Assembly: GCA_964351985.1 (NCBI GenBank)
Contig: CAYGPR010000020.1
Coordinates: 1-64,000 of the forward strand
Source: Meishania sp964351985
Lineage (GTDB): Bacteria > Bacteroidota > Bacteroidia > Flavobacteriales > Flavobacteriaceae
Length of the DNA stretch: 64,000 nt
Direction of reading: 5' to 3'
In this document: positions 25,869 through 34,283 of the stretch, in pieces
How the letters are laid out: each line of letters starts with the position of its first letter
How positions within the stretch are numbered: position 1 is the stretch's first letter
Notes under the pieces: model-generated
Database searches by the model: none
What the model was told of the DNA's origin: nothing
Seen by the model: only the letters and a program-made list of their open reading frames with translations
Made by a program: the position numbers and the translations under genes

Positions 25869-26411
25869 TTAAAATTTATAGCCGAGGCCCAATGTAAAAT
25901 AAGTGGCCTTTGCCTTGATATTTTGATTACCCGTGTAAGAATTATTGATCTGTAGGGCATAACGTGCCTCTACGATGATATTATTGAAAAGATCGAAACC
26001 AAGACCTGCCGTAACGTCGAATTCTGTTCCTGTAAAATCGTCCGGTACTTCCTCTAAGGAAAACCCGATTTGAGGCCCAAATTGGATATTCAGTTTCTGG
26101 GTTAGATAAACCCTTATCAATACGGGAATTAGCAAACCACCGGCACCGTCGACATTTGCATATAACAATTCTGGTTGAAAATGGGTTTTTGTCGATATTG
26201 CGACATCCAACAGAATACCCGCATAAAAACCTGTTTCCTTTGCAGTGGCCCGTGTCGTATTCAGCTTTACATCGGCCCTGGCGTGCAGCAAACCACCGAT
26301 GACACCAAAATTAGCTGCAGTTTTTGAAATCGTATTCGTATCCGTGGTTTGCGCAAAGCAATTCGATACTAAGGTGCACATAAGGCATACCTTGAAAAAT
26401 AGGTTGTTCAT
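25869..26411 (-). CDS. Small outer-membrane beta-barrel protein
   Basis: This 180-residue exported protein has a signal peptide ending near NCFAQ. Strands include NFGVIGGLLHARADV, GFYAGILLDVAIS, QFGPQIGFSLEEV and the closing TYFTLGLGYKF. It belongs to the PorT-like barrel class, sharing the QxGPQIGF element with its neighbours, though less similar than the 23746/24500 pair. It is the first gene of the barrel array, with a probable promoter 21 bases upstream, and faces the divergent xerD. Its function is unknown. Confidence 0.75.
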   Translation of the reverse strand: MNNLFFKVCLMCTLVSNCFAQTTDTNTISKTAANFGVIGGLLHARADVKLNTTRATAKETGFYAGILLDVAISTKTHFQPELLYANVDGAGGLLIPVLIRVYLTQKLNIQFGPQIGFSLEEVPDDFTGTEFDVTAGLGFDLFNNIIVEARYALQINNSYTGNQNIKAKATYFTLGLGYKF

Positions 26412-26431
26412 ATATGAATTTTAAAAGGGGT

Positions 26432-26439
26432 CAAACATA
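26432..26439 (-). promoter_or_regulatory. -7 element for the barrel array
   Basis: The minus strand reads TATGTTTG, an exact TAnnTTTG, 21 bases ahead of the start at 26411. A TTG follows upstream after a 15-base spacer, slightly short of the consensus. Confidence 0.5.
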
Positions 26440-26545
26440 ATTTGATCGCGCATGCAATAATAATTTTAGTTGCGAAAGTGTAAGAAAATGTTGTCAATTT
26501 AGAATATGGCATGGTCAGTTCATGCCCGAAATGTTATCAGTACAC

Positions 26546-26553
26546 TATCTTTA
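26546..26553 (+). promoter_or_regulatory. -7-like element directly ahead of xerD
   Basis: TATCTTTA, one mismatch to TAnnTTTG, lies only four bases ahead of the xerD ATG. If it is used, the mRNA would be leaderless or begin within the first codons. Confidence 0.35.
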
Positions 26554-26557
26554 CTTT

Positions 26558-27454
26558 ATGAAATGGAGCCAAGCAATCCAAGATTATCGGCACTATCTAA
26601 AAATTGAACGCGGACTGGCGGAAAATTCCATCAAAAACTATGTGTTGGATGTAGAAAAGCTATTCTTTTTTTTGGAGGAAAATAAGGCCTCGGCGAGTCC
26701 TGTGAACATTGGCAAGGAAACAGTTCAAAAATTTATCTACGAAGTGGCCAAAACAGTAAACCCGAGGTCACAGGCACGAATCATTTCAGGACTCAAGAGT
26801 TTCTTTGGATATCTGGTTTTCGAGGATTATCGTAAAGATAACCCCATGGACCTTATCGATTCTCCTAAAATAGGCCGAAAACTTCCGGATACGTTGTCCG
26901 AATCGGAGATCAATGCCCTCATTGGTGCCATAGATCAATCAAGACCCGAAGGCGAACGCAACCGTGCCATTTTAGAAACACTCTATGGCTGCGGATTGCG
27001 GGTTTCCGAAATAACGAGCCTAAAAATATCAGATCTCTATTTTGATGAGGATTTTATAAAAGTAACGGGCAAGGGAGACAAACAGCGCTTTGTTCCGATT
27101 AGTGAAATCAACAAAAAATATATCAATATCTACCGAAATGAGGTCAGGGTGCACCAAAAAATACAAAAAGGTTTTGAAGATATTCTCTTTCTTAACCGTA
27201 GGGGAAAGCAGTTGACCCGGGCCATGGTCTTTACGATTATCAAACAATTGGCCGAAACGATCGGTCTGAACAAGAATATCAGTCCGCACACTTTTCGGCA
27301 CTCATTTGCTACACATTTATTGGAGAATGGCGCCGACCTTAGGGCCATTCAGCAGATGTTGGGTCATGAAAGCATCACCACCACCGAAGTCTACATGCAT
27401 GTCGACCGTACCCATCTGACCGATGTGATGCTCAAATATCATCCGAGAAACTAA
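26558..27454 (+). CDS. xerD: Site-specific tyrosine recombinase XerD
   Basis: This 298-residue recombinase is a chromosome-dimer resolution enzyme acting with XerC at dif. It has an N-terminal SAM-like core-binding domain (about residues 1-90) and a catalytic domain with all six residues: Arg148 (GLRVSE), Lys172 (GKGDKQR), His244 and Arg247 (HTFRHSF), His270 (LGHESI) and nucleophile Tyr279 (VYMHVD). I start at the ATG at 26558 because this gives the standard XerD length; an in-frame ATG 36 bases earlier adds nothing recognisable. Whether it is XerD or XerC is judged from the sequence style and its aroQ neighbourhood. A small terminator follows. Confidence 0.93.
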   Translation: MKWSQAIQDYRHYLKIERGLAENSIKNYVLDVEKLFFFLEENKASASPVNIGKETVQKFIYEVAKTVNPRSQARIISGLKSFFGYLVFEDYRKDNPMDLIDSPKIGRKLPDTLSESEINALIGAIDQSRPEGERNRAILETLYGCGLRVSEITSLKISDLYFDEDFIKVTGKGDKQRFVPISEINKKYINIYRNEVRVHQKIQKGFEDILFLNRRGKQLTRAMVFTIIKQLAETIGLNKNISPHTFRHSFATHLLENGADLRAIQQMLGHESITTTEVYMHVDRTHLTDVMLKYHPRN

Positions 27455-27457
27455 ACC

Positions 27458-27481
27458 ATGGATTTAAAATCCATAGTTTTT
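27458..27481 (+). terminator. Intrinsic terminator behind xerD
   Basis: ATGGATT, loop TAA, AATCCAT forms a seven-pair stem followed by AGTTTTTA, starting four bases after the xerD stop. The stem is short and AT-rich. Confidence 0.5.
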
Positions 27482-27605
27482 ATCAAGCAATGAAACTATA
27501 AGGATTCTAAAATTAACTAGCCAATATATTGGCCGATTTGAGCTTCACTCCATAAAATATTCCATTCGCAATCGTTAGAGTTTGTCAAATGTAAGAACAA
27601 GGGTT

Positions 27606-27634
27606 TTGCCATCTGCTGGAAAGCAATATCTTTA
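27606..27634 (+). promoter_or_regulatory. Promoter for the GH13 glucosidase gene
   Basis: TTG at 27606-27608 and TATCTTTA at 27627-27634 are 18 bases apart, close to the TTG-N17-23-TAnnTTTG consensus (last base A instead of G). The gene starts 19 bases later. Confidence 0.5.
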
Positions 27635-27653
27635 ATCTTTAAATTCAATACGC

Positions 27654-29345
27654 ATGCAAAATACAGGCCGCTCATGGTGGAAAGAAGGAATCGTATATCA
27701 AATTTATCCTCGCAGTTTTCAAGACACCACCGGTAATGGTGTCGGCGACCTTCAGGGTATCATCGAACATCTCGATTATATCAAAAGTCTCGGCGTCGAT
27801 ATCATCTGGCTGAACCCAGTTTATGCCTCACCAAACGATGACAACGGATACGACATCAGCGATTACCGGAATATCATGGAAGAATTCGGTTCGATGGCCG
27901 ATTTTGATGCCCTTTTGGCAGGTATGAAAGAACGTGGGCTGCGATTGGTCATGGACCTCGTCGTCAACCACAGCAGTGACGAGCATCGATGGTTTCAAGA
28001 ATCGCGAAAATCGAGGGAGAACCCTTACCGAGATTATTATCATTGGTGGCCTGCCGAAAAAGGAGTTCCACCGAAACGATGGAGCTATTTCGATATCGAA
28101 GAAAATGCCTGGAAGTACGACGAGAAGACCGATGCCTATTACCTACATTGTTTTTCGGTAAAGCAACCCGACCTAAAATGGGAAAACCGAAAAGTACGCC
28201 GAGAAATCTATGACATGATGCATTTTTGGTTCAAAAAAGGGGTAGATGGCTTCCGGATGGATGTTATTTCGTTTATCTCAAAGGATACCGATTTTCCAGA
28301 ACTTCCTGAAAACTATAATGGTGATTATATTCCCTTTTATTCCAACGGACCCAAATTGCACGAGTATCTGCAGGAAATGAATCGTGAAGTATTAAGTAAC
28401 TACGATATCATGACCGTGGGTGAAGCTCCGGGAATCGGTCTTGACCGTGCCCTGGAATTTGTGGACGAAGACCGAAAAGAACTTGACATGTTCTTTCATT
28501 TCGACCTTTTGGGATTGGATCGTGAACCGGGCGAGACCTTTACCATGCGAAAGGATAAATGGAAGCTCACGGAGTTCAAGAAAATACATTCCAATTGGGA
28601 TGCAGCCTTTGCCCAGAAAGGTTGGGGAAGCATTTTTCTCAATAACCACGATTTTCCGCGAAGCGTAAGTCGTTGGGGCAATGACTCTAAAGTACATTGG
28701 CAAAATTCTGCGACCATGTTGCATACATGGGTATTGACCATGCGCGGTACACCCTATTTTTATTACGGGGAAGAAATCGGAATGACCAATATCAAGTTCG
28801 AAAAAATCGAGGATTACCGTGATATTAATACCATCAATCGCTATAAAGCCTTAAAAAATGAAGGTGGCGATTTAGAGGGTTTCTTGGCAAACGAAAAACA
28901 TGCGAGCCGAGATAATGCCCGTACCCCGATGCAATGGGATACTTCAAAAAATGCTGGTTTCACTGATGTCAACCCTTGGATAAAGGTCAATGAAAACTAT
29001 ACCGAAGGCATCAACGTGGCCCAACAAGAACCCGAGAAAGACTCCGTGCTAAATTACTTTAGAAGGATGGTCGGAGTCCGAAAAAAACATCTCGGACTGG
29101 TATATGGCAATTATGAATTACTGTTGCCGGAAAGTGAAGAAGTGTATGCCTACCTAAGAACTTTAAAAGAAGAAAAGTACTTAGTGCTACTAAGTTTTAC
29201 GACTAAAAAAGTCGAAGTTTCCCTTGCGGGTTTGAATTTTGATTCGGCTAAATTATTGATATCAAACGATGATGCGCCCTACATAAAAAAAGATTCCGAT
29301 TTTGAGCTGGAGCCCTATCAATCTTGCGTATATCAACTACATTAA
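27654..29345 (+). CDS. GH13 alpha-glucosidase, probable oligo-1,6-glucosidase
   Basis: This 563-residue cytoplasmic glycoside hydrolase is of the GH13 oligo-1,6-glucosidase group. It has WWKEGIVYQIYPRSF at the start, a metal-loop DTTGNGVGD (24-32), region V QPDLKWEN, the nucleophile Asp203 in GFRMDVI, the acid Glu257 in TVGEAPG, and Asp333 in NNHDFPR. The residue after the nucleophile is Val, which in this family goes with alpha-1,6 (isomaltose, panose) specificity, while Thr or Ala goes with alpha-1,4. There is no signal peptide. It has its own promoter and ends overlapping the stop of the convergent ndh gene by four bases. It is not a trehalose synthase. It may hydrolyse branch-derived isomaltooligosaccharides from the glucan pathway at 5.5-13.8 kb. 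Confidence 0.88.
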   Translation: MQNTGRSWWKEGIVYQIYPRSFQDTTGNGVGDLQGIIEHLDYIKSLGVDIIWLNPVYASPNDDNGYDISDYRNIMEEFGSMADFDALLAGMKERGLRLVMDLVVNHSSDEHRWFQESRKSRENPYRDYYHWWPAEKGVPPKRWSYFDIEENAWKYDEKTDAYYLHCFSVKQPDLKWENRKVRREIYDMMHFWFKKGVDGFRMDVISFISKDTDFPELPENYNGDYIPFYSNGPKLHEYLQEMNREVLSNYDIMTVGEAPGIGLDRALEFVDEDRKELDMFFHFDLLGLDREPGETFTMRKDKWKLTEFKKIHSNWDAAFAQKGWGSIFLNNHDFPRSVSRWGNDSKVHWQNSATMLHTWVLTMRGTPYFYYGEEIGMTNIKFEKIEDYRDINTINRYKALKNEGGDLEGFLANEKHASRDNARTPMQWDTSKNAGFTDVNPWIKVNENYTEGINVAQQEPEKDSVLNYFRRMVGVRKKHLGLVYGNYELLLPESEEVYAYLRTLKEEKYLVLLSFTTKKVEVSLAGLNFDSAKLLISNDDAPYIKKDSDFELEPYQSCVYQLH

Positions 29346-30637
29346 TCCTTAAAAGCACTATAATCCTTTTTATAGGGGCGGATGATCAATCGTGCCTCAC
29401 GGTCAAAACGAACATAATTGTACACCCAATTGATAAAGACCACCATTCGATTTCTAAATCCGATAAGAAAAAATAGGTGTACGAACATCCAAACGAACCA
29501 AGCGAAGACTCCCTGAAACTTGAAGTTAGGTAGATCGACCACAGCCTTGTTCCTGCCGACCGTGGCCATACTGCCCTTATCTAAATACAGAAAGGGTTTC
29601 AATGGTTTTCCGTCGAGAAGACTTACTATATTGTCACCTAAATTTTTACCCTGTTGCATCGCCGGCTGCGCCATCATCGGGTGTCCGTTCGGGTACCCTT
29701 CGGAAGTCATACAAGCTATATCGCCAATTGCAAAAATTTCAGGAAAAGCTTCTACCTGATTAAATTCATTAACCTTAAGCCGGTCTCCTCGAACTACGAT
29801 GTCATTTGCATCCAGGCCTTTTATCAAAGCCCCCTTGACCCCTGCTGCCCAAACCATCGTCGCTGTTTCGAAGGTTAAATCTTCGGTATCGGTAGTCACC
29901 ACTTTACCGTCATAACCGGTGACCCTAATATTTTTCCAAATCTGTACTCCCAGTTTTTCTAAAAATTCCTCGGACTTTTTTGATGCCTGTTCGCTCATCT
30001 CCTTGAGGATACGATCGCTGGCCTGGATCAGATTTATCTGTACCCTTCGTGTATCAAGATCCGGATAATCTTTGGGGAGGATACCTTTTTTGATTTCCGC
30101 CAAAGCTCCTGCCAATTCCACTCCCGTAGGTCCCCCCCCAACTATAACAAAATTCGTGAGGGCGTCACGTTCGTGCATCTCATCGGTCAACAAGGCTTGT
30201 TCAAAATTTTCTAGAATAAGACTTCGAAGGTTTAACGATTGCGGAATGGTCTTCATGGCCATAGCATTCTTCTCAATTTCGGAATTGCTAAAAAAATTGG
30301 TTTCAGAACCCATGGCCAAAACCAAATAATCATAACTAAGTTCACCAATATCGGTTCTAACGGTTTTTTTATCGGGAAGAACTTCCGAAACATTGGCCAA
30401 CCTAAAATAGAAATTGGGAAAATCTTTCAACACCTTTCGAATGGGGTATGCAATCGAGTCTGGTTCGAGCCCTCCTGTTGAAACCTGATAGAGCAAGGGT
30501 TGAAAGTTATGATAGTTGTGCTTGTCAAGTAATACGACCTGTACCTCCTTTTTGCTTAATTTTTTAGCGAGAGAAATCCCGCCAAATCCGCCACCGATAA
30601 TAACAACTCTAGGGAAATTCGATCTTGGAATGTTCAT
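29342..30637 (-). CDS. ndh: Type II NADH:quinone oxidoreductase
   Basis: This 431-residue non-proton-pumping NADH dehydrogenase (NDH-2) reduces membrane quinone. It has an FAD motif (VVIIGGGFGG, 11-20) and NADH motif (VIVGGGPTGVELAGAL, about 162-177). WAAGVKG, IGDIA and the quinone-site region AMQQGKNLGDN are also present. The C-terminal segment (about 365-400) contains a hydrophobic stretch (FAWFVWMFVHLFFLIGF) that anchors it to the inner membrane. All expected motifs are intact. Its stop codon overlaps that of the convergent GH13 gene. The start region is 99 bases from the divergent amidohydrolase gene. Confidence 0.93.
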   Translation of the reverse strand: MNIPRSNFPRVVIIGGGFGGISLAKKLSKKEVQVVLLDKHNYHNFQPLLYQVSTGGLEPDSIAYPIRKVLKDFPNFYFRLANVSEVLPDKKTVRTDIGELSYDYLVLAMGSETNFFSNSEIEKNAMAMKTIPQSLNLRSLILENFEQALLTDEMHERDALTNFVIVGGGPTGVELAGALAEIKKGILPKDYPDLDTRRVQINLIQASDRILKEMSEQASKKSEEFLEKLGVQIWKNIRVTGYDGKVVTTDTEDLTFETATMVWAAGVKGALIKGLDANDIVVRGDRLKVNEFNQVEAFPEIFAIGDIACMTSEGYPNGHPMMAQPAMQQGKNLGDNIVSLLDGKPLKPFLYLDKGSMATVGRNKAVVDLPNFKFQGVFAWFVWMFVHLFFLIGFRNRMVVFINWVYNYVRFDREARLIIRPYKKDYSAFKD

Positions 30638-30736
30638 AGGTAATATTCTAGCGTAAAATTAAACAAACCTCGGCGAATTACGAATAGGATATTCCTTTTG
30701 ATTATATTTAAAAGCTGATTCAAAAACTATAGAAAA

Positions 30737-32164
30737 ATGAAAAAAACAATACTTTACGCTACCCTTCTATTTTTTACTTTCCAAAATACTATCGCCCAAA
30801 AAAAAGTCGATGATGTGATTAAGAAGCTTGATGCCCAAGCTGAAACCTATGGCACAATCGCCCAGAATATCTGGGACCTGGCCGAGATGGGCTATCAAGA
30901 AGAGAAAAGCTCCGCCCTACTTCAGAAAACTCTGGCCGATGCCGGATTTTCTATTAAAACGGGAGTGGCCGGCATTCCTACCGCGTTCATTGCGGAATAT
31001 GGCAGCGGTACTCCGATCATTGCCATTATGGGAGAGTACGATGCACTCCCTGGACTTTCGCAAGAAGCCGTTCCCGAGAAAAAATCAGCGGGTAAAGCCG
31101 CAGGGCATGCGTGCGGGCATCATTTGTTCGGTACCGCATCAACAGCAGCGGCCATTGCCACAAAAGATTGGATGGTTGCCAATAAGACAAAAGGTACAAT
31201 ACGTTTCTATGGCACACCCGCCGAAGAAGGCGGAGGCGCAAAAGTCTATATGTCGCGAGAAGGACTTTTCGATGATGTTGATGTTGCATTACATTGGCAT
31301 CCTGGAGCGCTGAATGCAGCTAGTGCAGCGGCAGCTCTATCAAATATCTCTGCAAAGTTTCGATTTTATGGGGTTTCCGCACATGCCGCGGGTGCACCCG
31401 AGAAAGGTCGTTCTTCTTTAGATGGCGTTGAAGCCATGAATAATATGGTCAATTTAATGCGCGAGCATATTCCTCAAGAAACACGTATTCACTATGTTAT
31501 TACCGATGGCGGAAAAGCACCCAATGTAGTGCCCGATTTTGCCGAAGTCTATTACTATGCTCGACATAATCGAAGAGATGTGGTTAAAGGAATATTCGAT
31601 CGTATCGTTAAAGCGGCTGAAGGTGCCGCTCTTGGTACAGGAACGACCATGGATTATGAAATAGTGAATGGTGTACATGAGCTATTACCCAATATTACGT
31701 TGCAAAAAGTGGTGCACAGTAATTTATCGAAAGTTGGAGGAATTGAATACACTTCTGAAGAAAAGGTTTTCGCAGATAAAATCGCGGTTAGTTTGGGCCA
31801 AGAGAAAGCGGACCTAGCTACTGCAAGAAACATACAGGCCTTTAAAGAAACCGCAAGGGCTTACGGCTCAACGGATGTAGGAGATGTTAGTTTTGTGGTG
31901 CCCACCGTAGGGTTCAGTACCGCTACATGGGTCCCGGGCACCTCGGCCCATAGCTGGCAAGCAGTCGCTACAGGAGGCACTTCAATAGGCAAAAAAGGCA
32001 TGATGGTCGCCGCGAAAACCTTGACGATGACCGCTATTGACCTATTCAAAGACCCCAAATTGGTCAGTACGGCCAAAACAGAATTCGTGGAAGCCCGTGG
32101 GGCGGATTTCAAATACATTCCGTTATTGGGCGACCGTGCACCAGCCTTAGATTACCGAAAGTAA
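30737..32164 (+). CDS. Exported M20-family amidohydrolase (AbgB-like)
   Basis: This 475-residue metal-dependent amidohydrolase has a signal peptide (about residues 1-20), so it acts in the periplasm. The dinuclear metal site is seen in EYDALPG, GHACGHHLFG (about 127-136), TPAEEGGGAK and ALHWHPG. The M20D layout and SxHAAGAPEKGRS loop resemble AbgB (p-aminobenzoyl-glutamate hydrolase) and related peptidases. AbgB itself is cytoplasmic and works with AbgA; no abgA or transporter is nearby, so the true substrate is probably a different amide or dipeptide. It is transcribed alone. Confidence 0.85.
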   Translation: MKKTILYATLLFFTFQNTIAQKKVDDVIKKLDAQAETYGTIAQNIWDLAEMGYQEEKSSALLQKTLADAGFSIKTGVAGIPTAFIAEYGSGTPIIAIMGEYDALPGLSQEAVPEKKSAGKAAGHACGHHLFGTASTAAAIATKDWMVANKTKGTIRFYGTPAEEGGGAKVYMSREGLFDDVDVALHWHPGALNAASAAAALSNISAKFRFYGVSAHAAGAPEKGRSSLDGVEAMNNMVNLMREHIPQETRIHYVITDGGKAPNVVPDFAEVYYYARHNRRDVVKGIFDRIVKAAEGAALGTGTTMDYEIVNGVHELLPNITLQKVVHSNLSKVGGIEYTSEEKVFADKIAVSLGQEKADLATARNIQAFKETARAYGSTDVGDVSFVVPTVGFSTATWVPGTSAHSWQAVATGGTSIGKKGMMVAAKTLTMTAIDLFKDPKLVSTAKTEFVEARGADFKYIPLLGDRAPALDYRK

Positions 32165-32171
32165 ATCAAAG

Positions 32172-32237
32172 ACGTCATTACGAAAAGCACTCTAGCATCG
32201 CGGAGATAGGTATTCGTCTGGCTCCCTGGAATGACGT
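32172..32237. repeat. 66-bp MITE-like element with inverted ACGTCATT ends
   Basis: ACGTCATT at 32172-32179 is exactly inverted as AATGACGT at 32230-32237, enclosing 50 bases. It lies in the short gap between the M20 gene and the next sigma gene. CGTCATT-ended palindromes occur as dispersed repeats in many bacterial genomes; only one copy is in this window. Confidence 0.5.
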
Positions 32238-32259
32238 ATGCCTAAACTTTTCCGTTTTG

Positions 32260-32265
32260 TGTAAC
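32260..32265 (+). promoter_or_regulatory. TGTAAC box ahead of the second ECF sigma gene
   Basis: The same TGTAAC hexamer found ahead of the sigma gene at 325 is here 48 bases upstream of the GTG start, at a comparable distance. It may be an ECF-type -35 element and is inferred from position only. Confidence 0.35.
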
Positions 32266-32312
32266 AAAATGAAAAAACGAACTACTAATCACCAAACGCC
32301 ACCAACCTTCTT

Positions 32313-32807
32313 GTGAACAAAGAACTTGAGCACAAATTCGTTACCGAACTTGAGAACAATCAGAATATTGTTCACAAGGTCTGTACGTTGTACACCAATG
32401 ATCGTGACTCGCACAAAGACCTATTTCAAGAGATAACGATACAGCTCTGGAAAGCATACCCGAAATTCAGGGGCGATTCAAAGTTCAGTACCTGGATGTA
32501 TCGTGTCGCCCTGAATACGGCCATTACCATGTACCGGAAATCGAAGAAGAGAATCCGGACACAAGATTATGAATCCGTAATTTTTAAGATTACGGCCGAC
32601 GAATATGATGAAACCGAAGAGCAACAACTGAAACTGATGTACAATGCCGTAAAACAATTGGGTGATATCGACAAAGCCCTTGTTTTTTTGTATTTGGAGG
32701 ATAAAAACTATACCGAAATAGCGGAAACACTTGGTATTACGGAGGTAAACGCCAGGGTTAAAATGAACCGTATCAAGAATAAATTAAGAACCATATTGAA
32801 TCCGTAG
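32313..32807 (+). CDS. RNA polymerase ECF sigma-70 factor
   Basis: This 164-residue ECF sigma factor has region 2 at about residues 10-80 (DSHKDLFQEITIQLWKAY, FSTWMYRVALNTA) and region 4 at about 105-160 with a helix-turn-helix (YTEIAETLGITEVNARVKM). The start is GTG at 32313; no in-frame ATG gives a complete region 2. The next gene starts four bases later and encodes a membrane protein without a classical anti-sigma domain, an arrangement repeated across Flavobacteriia. Sequence similarity to the sigma factor at 325 is only general, so the two probably have different regulons. Confidence 0.9.
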   Translation: MNKELEHKFVTELENNQNIVHKVCTLYTNDRDSHKDLFQEITIQLWKAYPKFRGDSKFSTWMYRVALNTAITMYRKSKKRIRTQDYESVIFKITADEYDETEEQQLKLMYNAVKQLGDIDKALVFLYLEDKNYTEIAETLGITEVNARVKMNRIKNKLRTILNP

Positions 32808-32811
32808 GATT

Positions 32812-33456
32812 ATGATGGACGAACTCGAACTATTAAAAAAAGACTGGCAAAAGAAAGAAGAGCATCTTCCCAAATTGTCGTACACTGAAATTCACAAAAT
32901 GATTTGGAAGAAGTCTTCTTCAATCGTGAAGTGGATACTGATCATCAGTATTTTGGAAATTACCTTACCACAGTTACTATTTTTGTTTCCTTCGGCCAGA
33001 AGCGTCATATCGAACTCTTCGAACTTTAATTCGGGTTATATTGCCCTTTCTGTTGTCTATTATATTGTCGTCATCTATTTCATTTATCTTTTTTATAAAA
33101 GATATAAAGAAATTTCGGTCTTGGACGATGCAAAAAATCTAATGCGTAAAATAATTTCAGCTAGAAAGACGGTTCTTTACTACATCATTTTTTCTTTGAG
33201 CATGCTCTTTCTAATATTCTTGTACTACGCCATTGGAATATATGTAAGTGACGAGGCTTTGATGAGTATTGAAGGGGTCGATCGGCTGCTTGAAAAAAAA
33301 TCCATTGAAGAAACCAGAAATGCCTTGTTTTGGGTATTCAGTTTAAGTGGTTTAGCCGTCACAATAGTCATGGGAGGAATCTATTTTCTACTCTACGGCC
33401 TATTACTAAGAAAACTCAATAGAAATTATCAAGAACTTAAGAAAATGGAGGTTTAA
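32812..33456 (+). CDS. Multi-pass membrane protein paired with ECF sigma
   Basis: This 214-residue protein has a charged N-terminal region (about 1-38) followed by four hydrophobic segments (about 40-60, 75-98, 122-145 and 175-200). The charged N-terminal region facing the cytoplasm (LLKKDWQKKEEHLPKLSYTE) is the common feature of these sigma-linked proteins and could bind the sigma factor, but this is not demonstrated. Two adjacent ATG codons are possible starts. It converges on the acyltransferase gene with a four-base overlap. Function is unknown; anti-sigma activity is inferred from position. Confidence 0.65.
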   Translation: MMDELELLKKDWQKKEEHLPKLSYTEIHKMIWKKSSSIVKWILIISILEITLPQLLFLFPSARSVISNSSNFNSGYIALSVVYYIVVIYFIYLFYKRYKEISVLDDAKNLMRKIISARKTVLYYIIFSLSMLFLIFLYYAIGIYVSDEALMSIEGVDRLLEKKSIEETRNALFWVFSLSGLAVTIVMGGIYFLLYGLLLRKLNRNYQELKKMEV

Positions 33457-34283
33457 GAAGATGTTTTATCGAACTTGTTTCGATTCCGGAATCTACGTAG
33501 TTCATTTTCTTGCTCGTAGGCCAACAAATCCTTTTCGGAAATCACCTTTAAAAATGAAGGGTGCTGTTCAATGGCATATTCTAGCTTTTCGATAATCGAT
33601 TCGAACGATTCGTTCTCATAGTCTATTTCCAGCGGTTCTTTAATAACCATTGACTGAAGAATTCCTTTCTTCTTGACCCGAAGTCCTTTTTTGTCGAACG
33701 ATCGGCGAAAGCCATCAATAACAACAGGTACGACAATCGGTTTGTATTTTTTTATAATGTGGGCCGTGCCTTTGCGAAGCGGTTTCCATGGTGTGGTCGT
33801 GCCTTGCGGAAACGTAATGACCCATCCATCGTTCAACGCTTTTCCAATATTCGAGATATCGCTCATTTTGACCTGGCGATTAACATCTTTGCCTTCTGCC
33901 CGCCATGTACGTTCAACGCTAATTGACCCAGCATAGGCGAATACTTTGGTCAACAAACTTTTTTTCATGGTTTCTGCCGCCGCAACATAGTACATATTCA
34001 GCTTTGGTTTCCAAATGTAACCGATGTTTCTGATGTTGTCGTCCCTTCCGCTGAGACTTGCATTGAATACATGGAACATGGCGACCACATCAGCGAAGTA
34101 GGTCTGGTGGTTGCTCACAAAAAGTACATTGGTATCAGGCAACGACCTAATAATCTCAGAGCCATCGATCTCCAACGTATTGAAACCCTTATAGCGCTGG
34201 TGCGTTATTAATCCTAAAATTCGAATGAGCCACTTTTTAAGAAATAAAATATGCCCGAACGGATTTTCCTTGAATATACCCAT
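33453..34283 (-). CDS. 1-acyl-glycerol-3-phosphate acyltransferase-like protein (PlsC family)
   Basis: This 276-residue PlsC/LPLAT protein has motif I SNHQTYFAD (residues 58-65 region) and motif III FPQGTTTPW (158-166). The classical catalytic motif is H-x4-D, but here His59 and Asp65 are five residues apart (H-x5-D). That spacing is unusual, although it seems to be typical of this Bacteroidota branch. A hydrophobic N-terminal part may anchor it to the inner membrane face. It probably acylates lysophosphatidic acid or a related lipid in phospholipid synthesis, but the acceptor is uncertain. It overlaps the convergent gene by four bases at its end. Confidence 0.8.
   Translation of the reverse strand: MGIFKENPFGHILFLKKWLIRILGLITHQRYKGFNTLEIDGSEIIRSLPDTNVLFVSNHQTYFADVVAMFHVFNASLSGRDDNIRNIGYIWKPKLNMYYVAAAETMKKSLLTKVFAYAGSISVERTWRAEGKDVNRQVKMSDISNIGKALNDGWVITFPQGTTTPWKPLRKGTAHIIKKYKPIVVPVVIDGFRRSFDKKGLRVKKKGILQSMVIKEPLEIDYENESFESIIEKLEYAIEQHPSFLKVISEKDLLAYEQENELRRFRNRNKFDKTSS

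Noticed and set aside
27654..29345. GH13 enzyme as the missing trehalose synthase (TreS)
   Set aside because: Its motifs (QPDLKWEN, GFRMDV, NNHDFPR) are those of oligo-1,6-glucosidases; TreS has a different start and loop pattern, and the gene is 14 kb from glgE.
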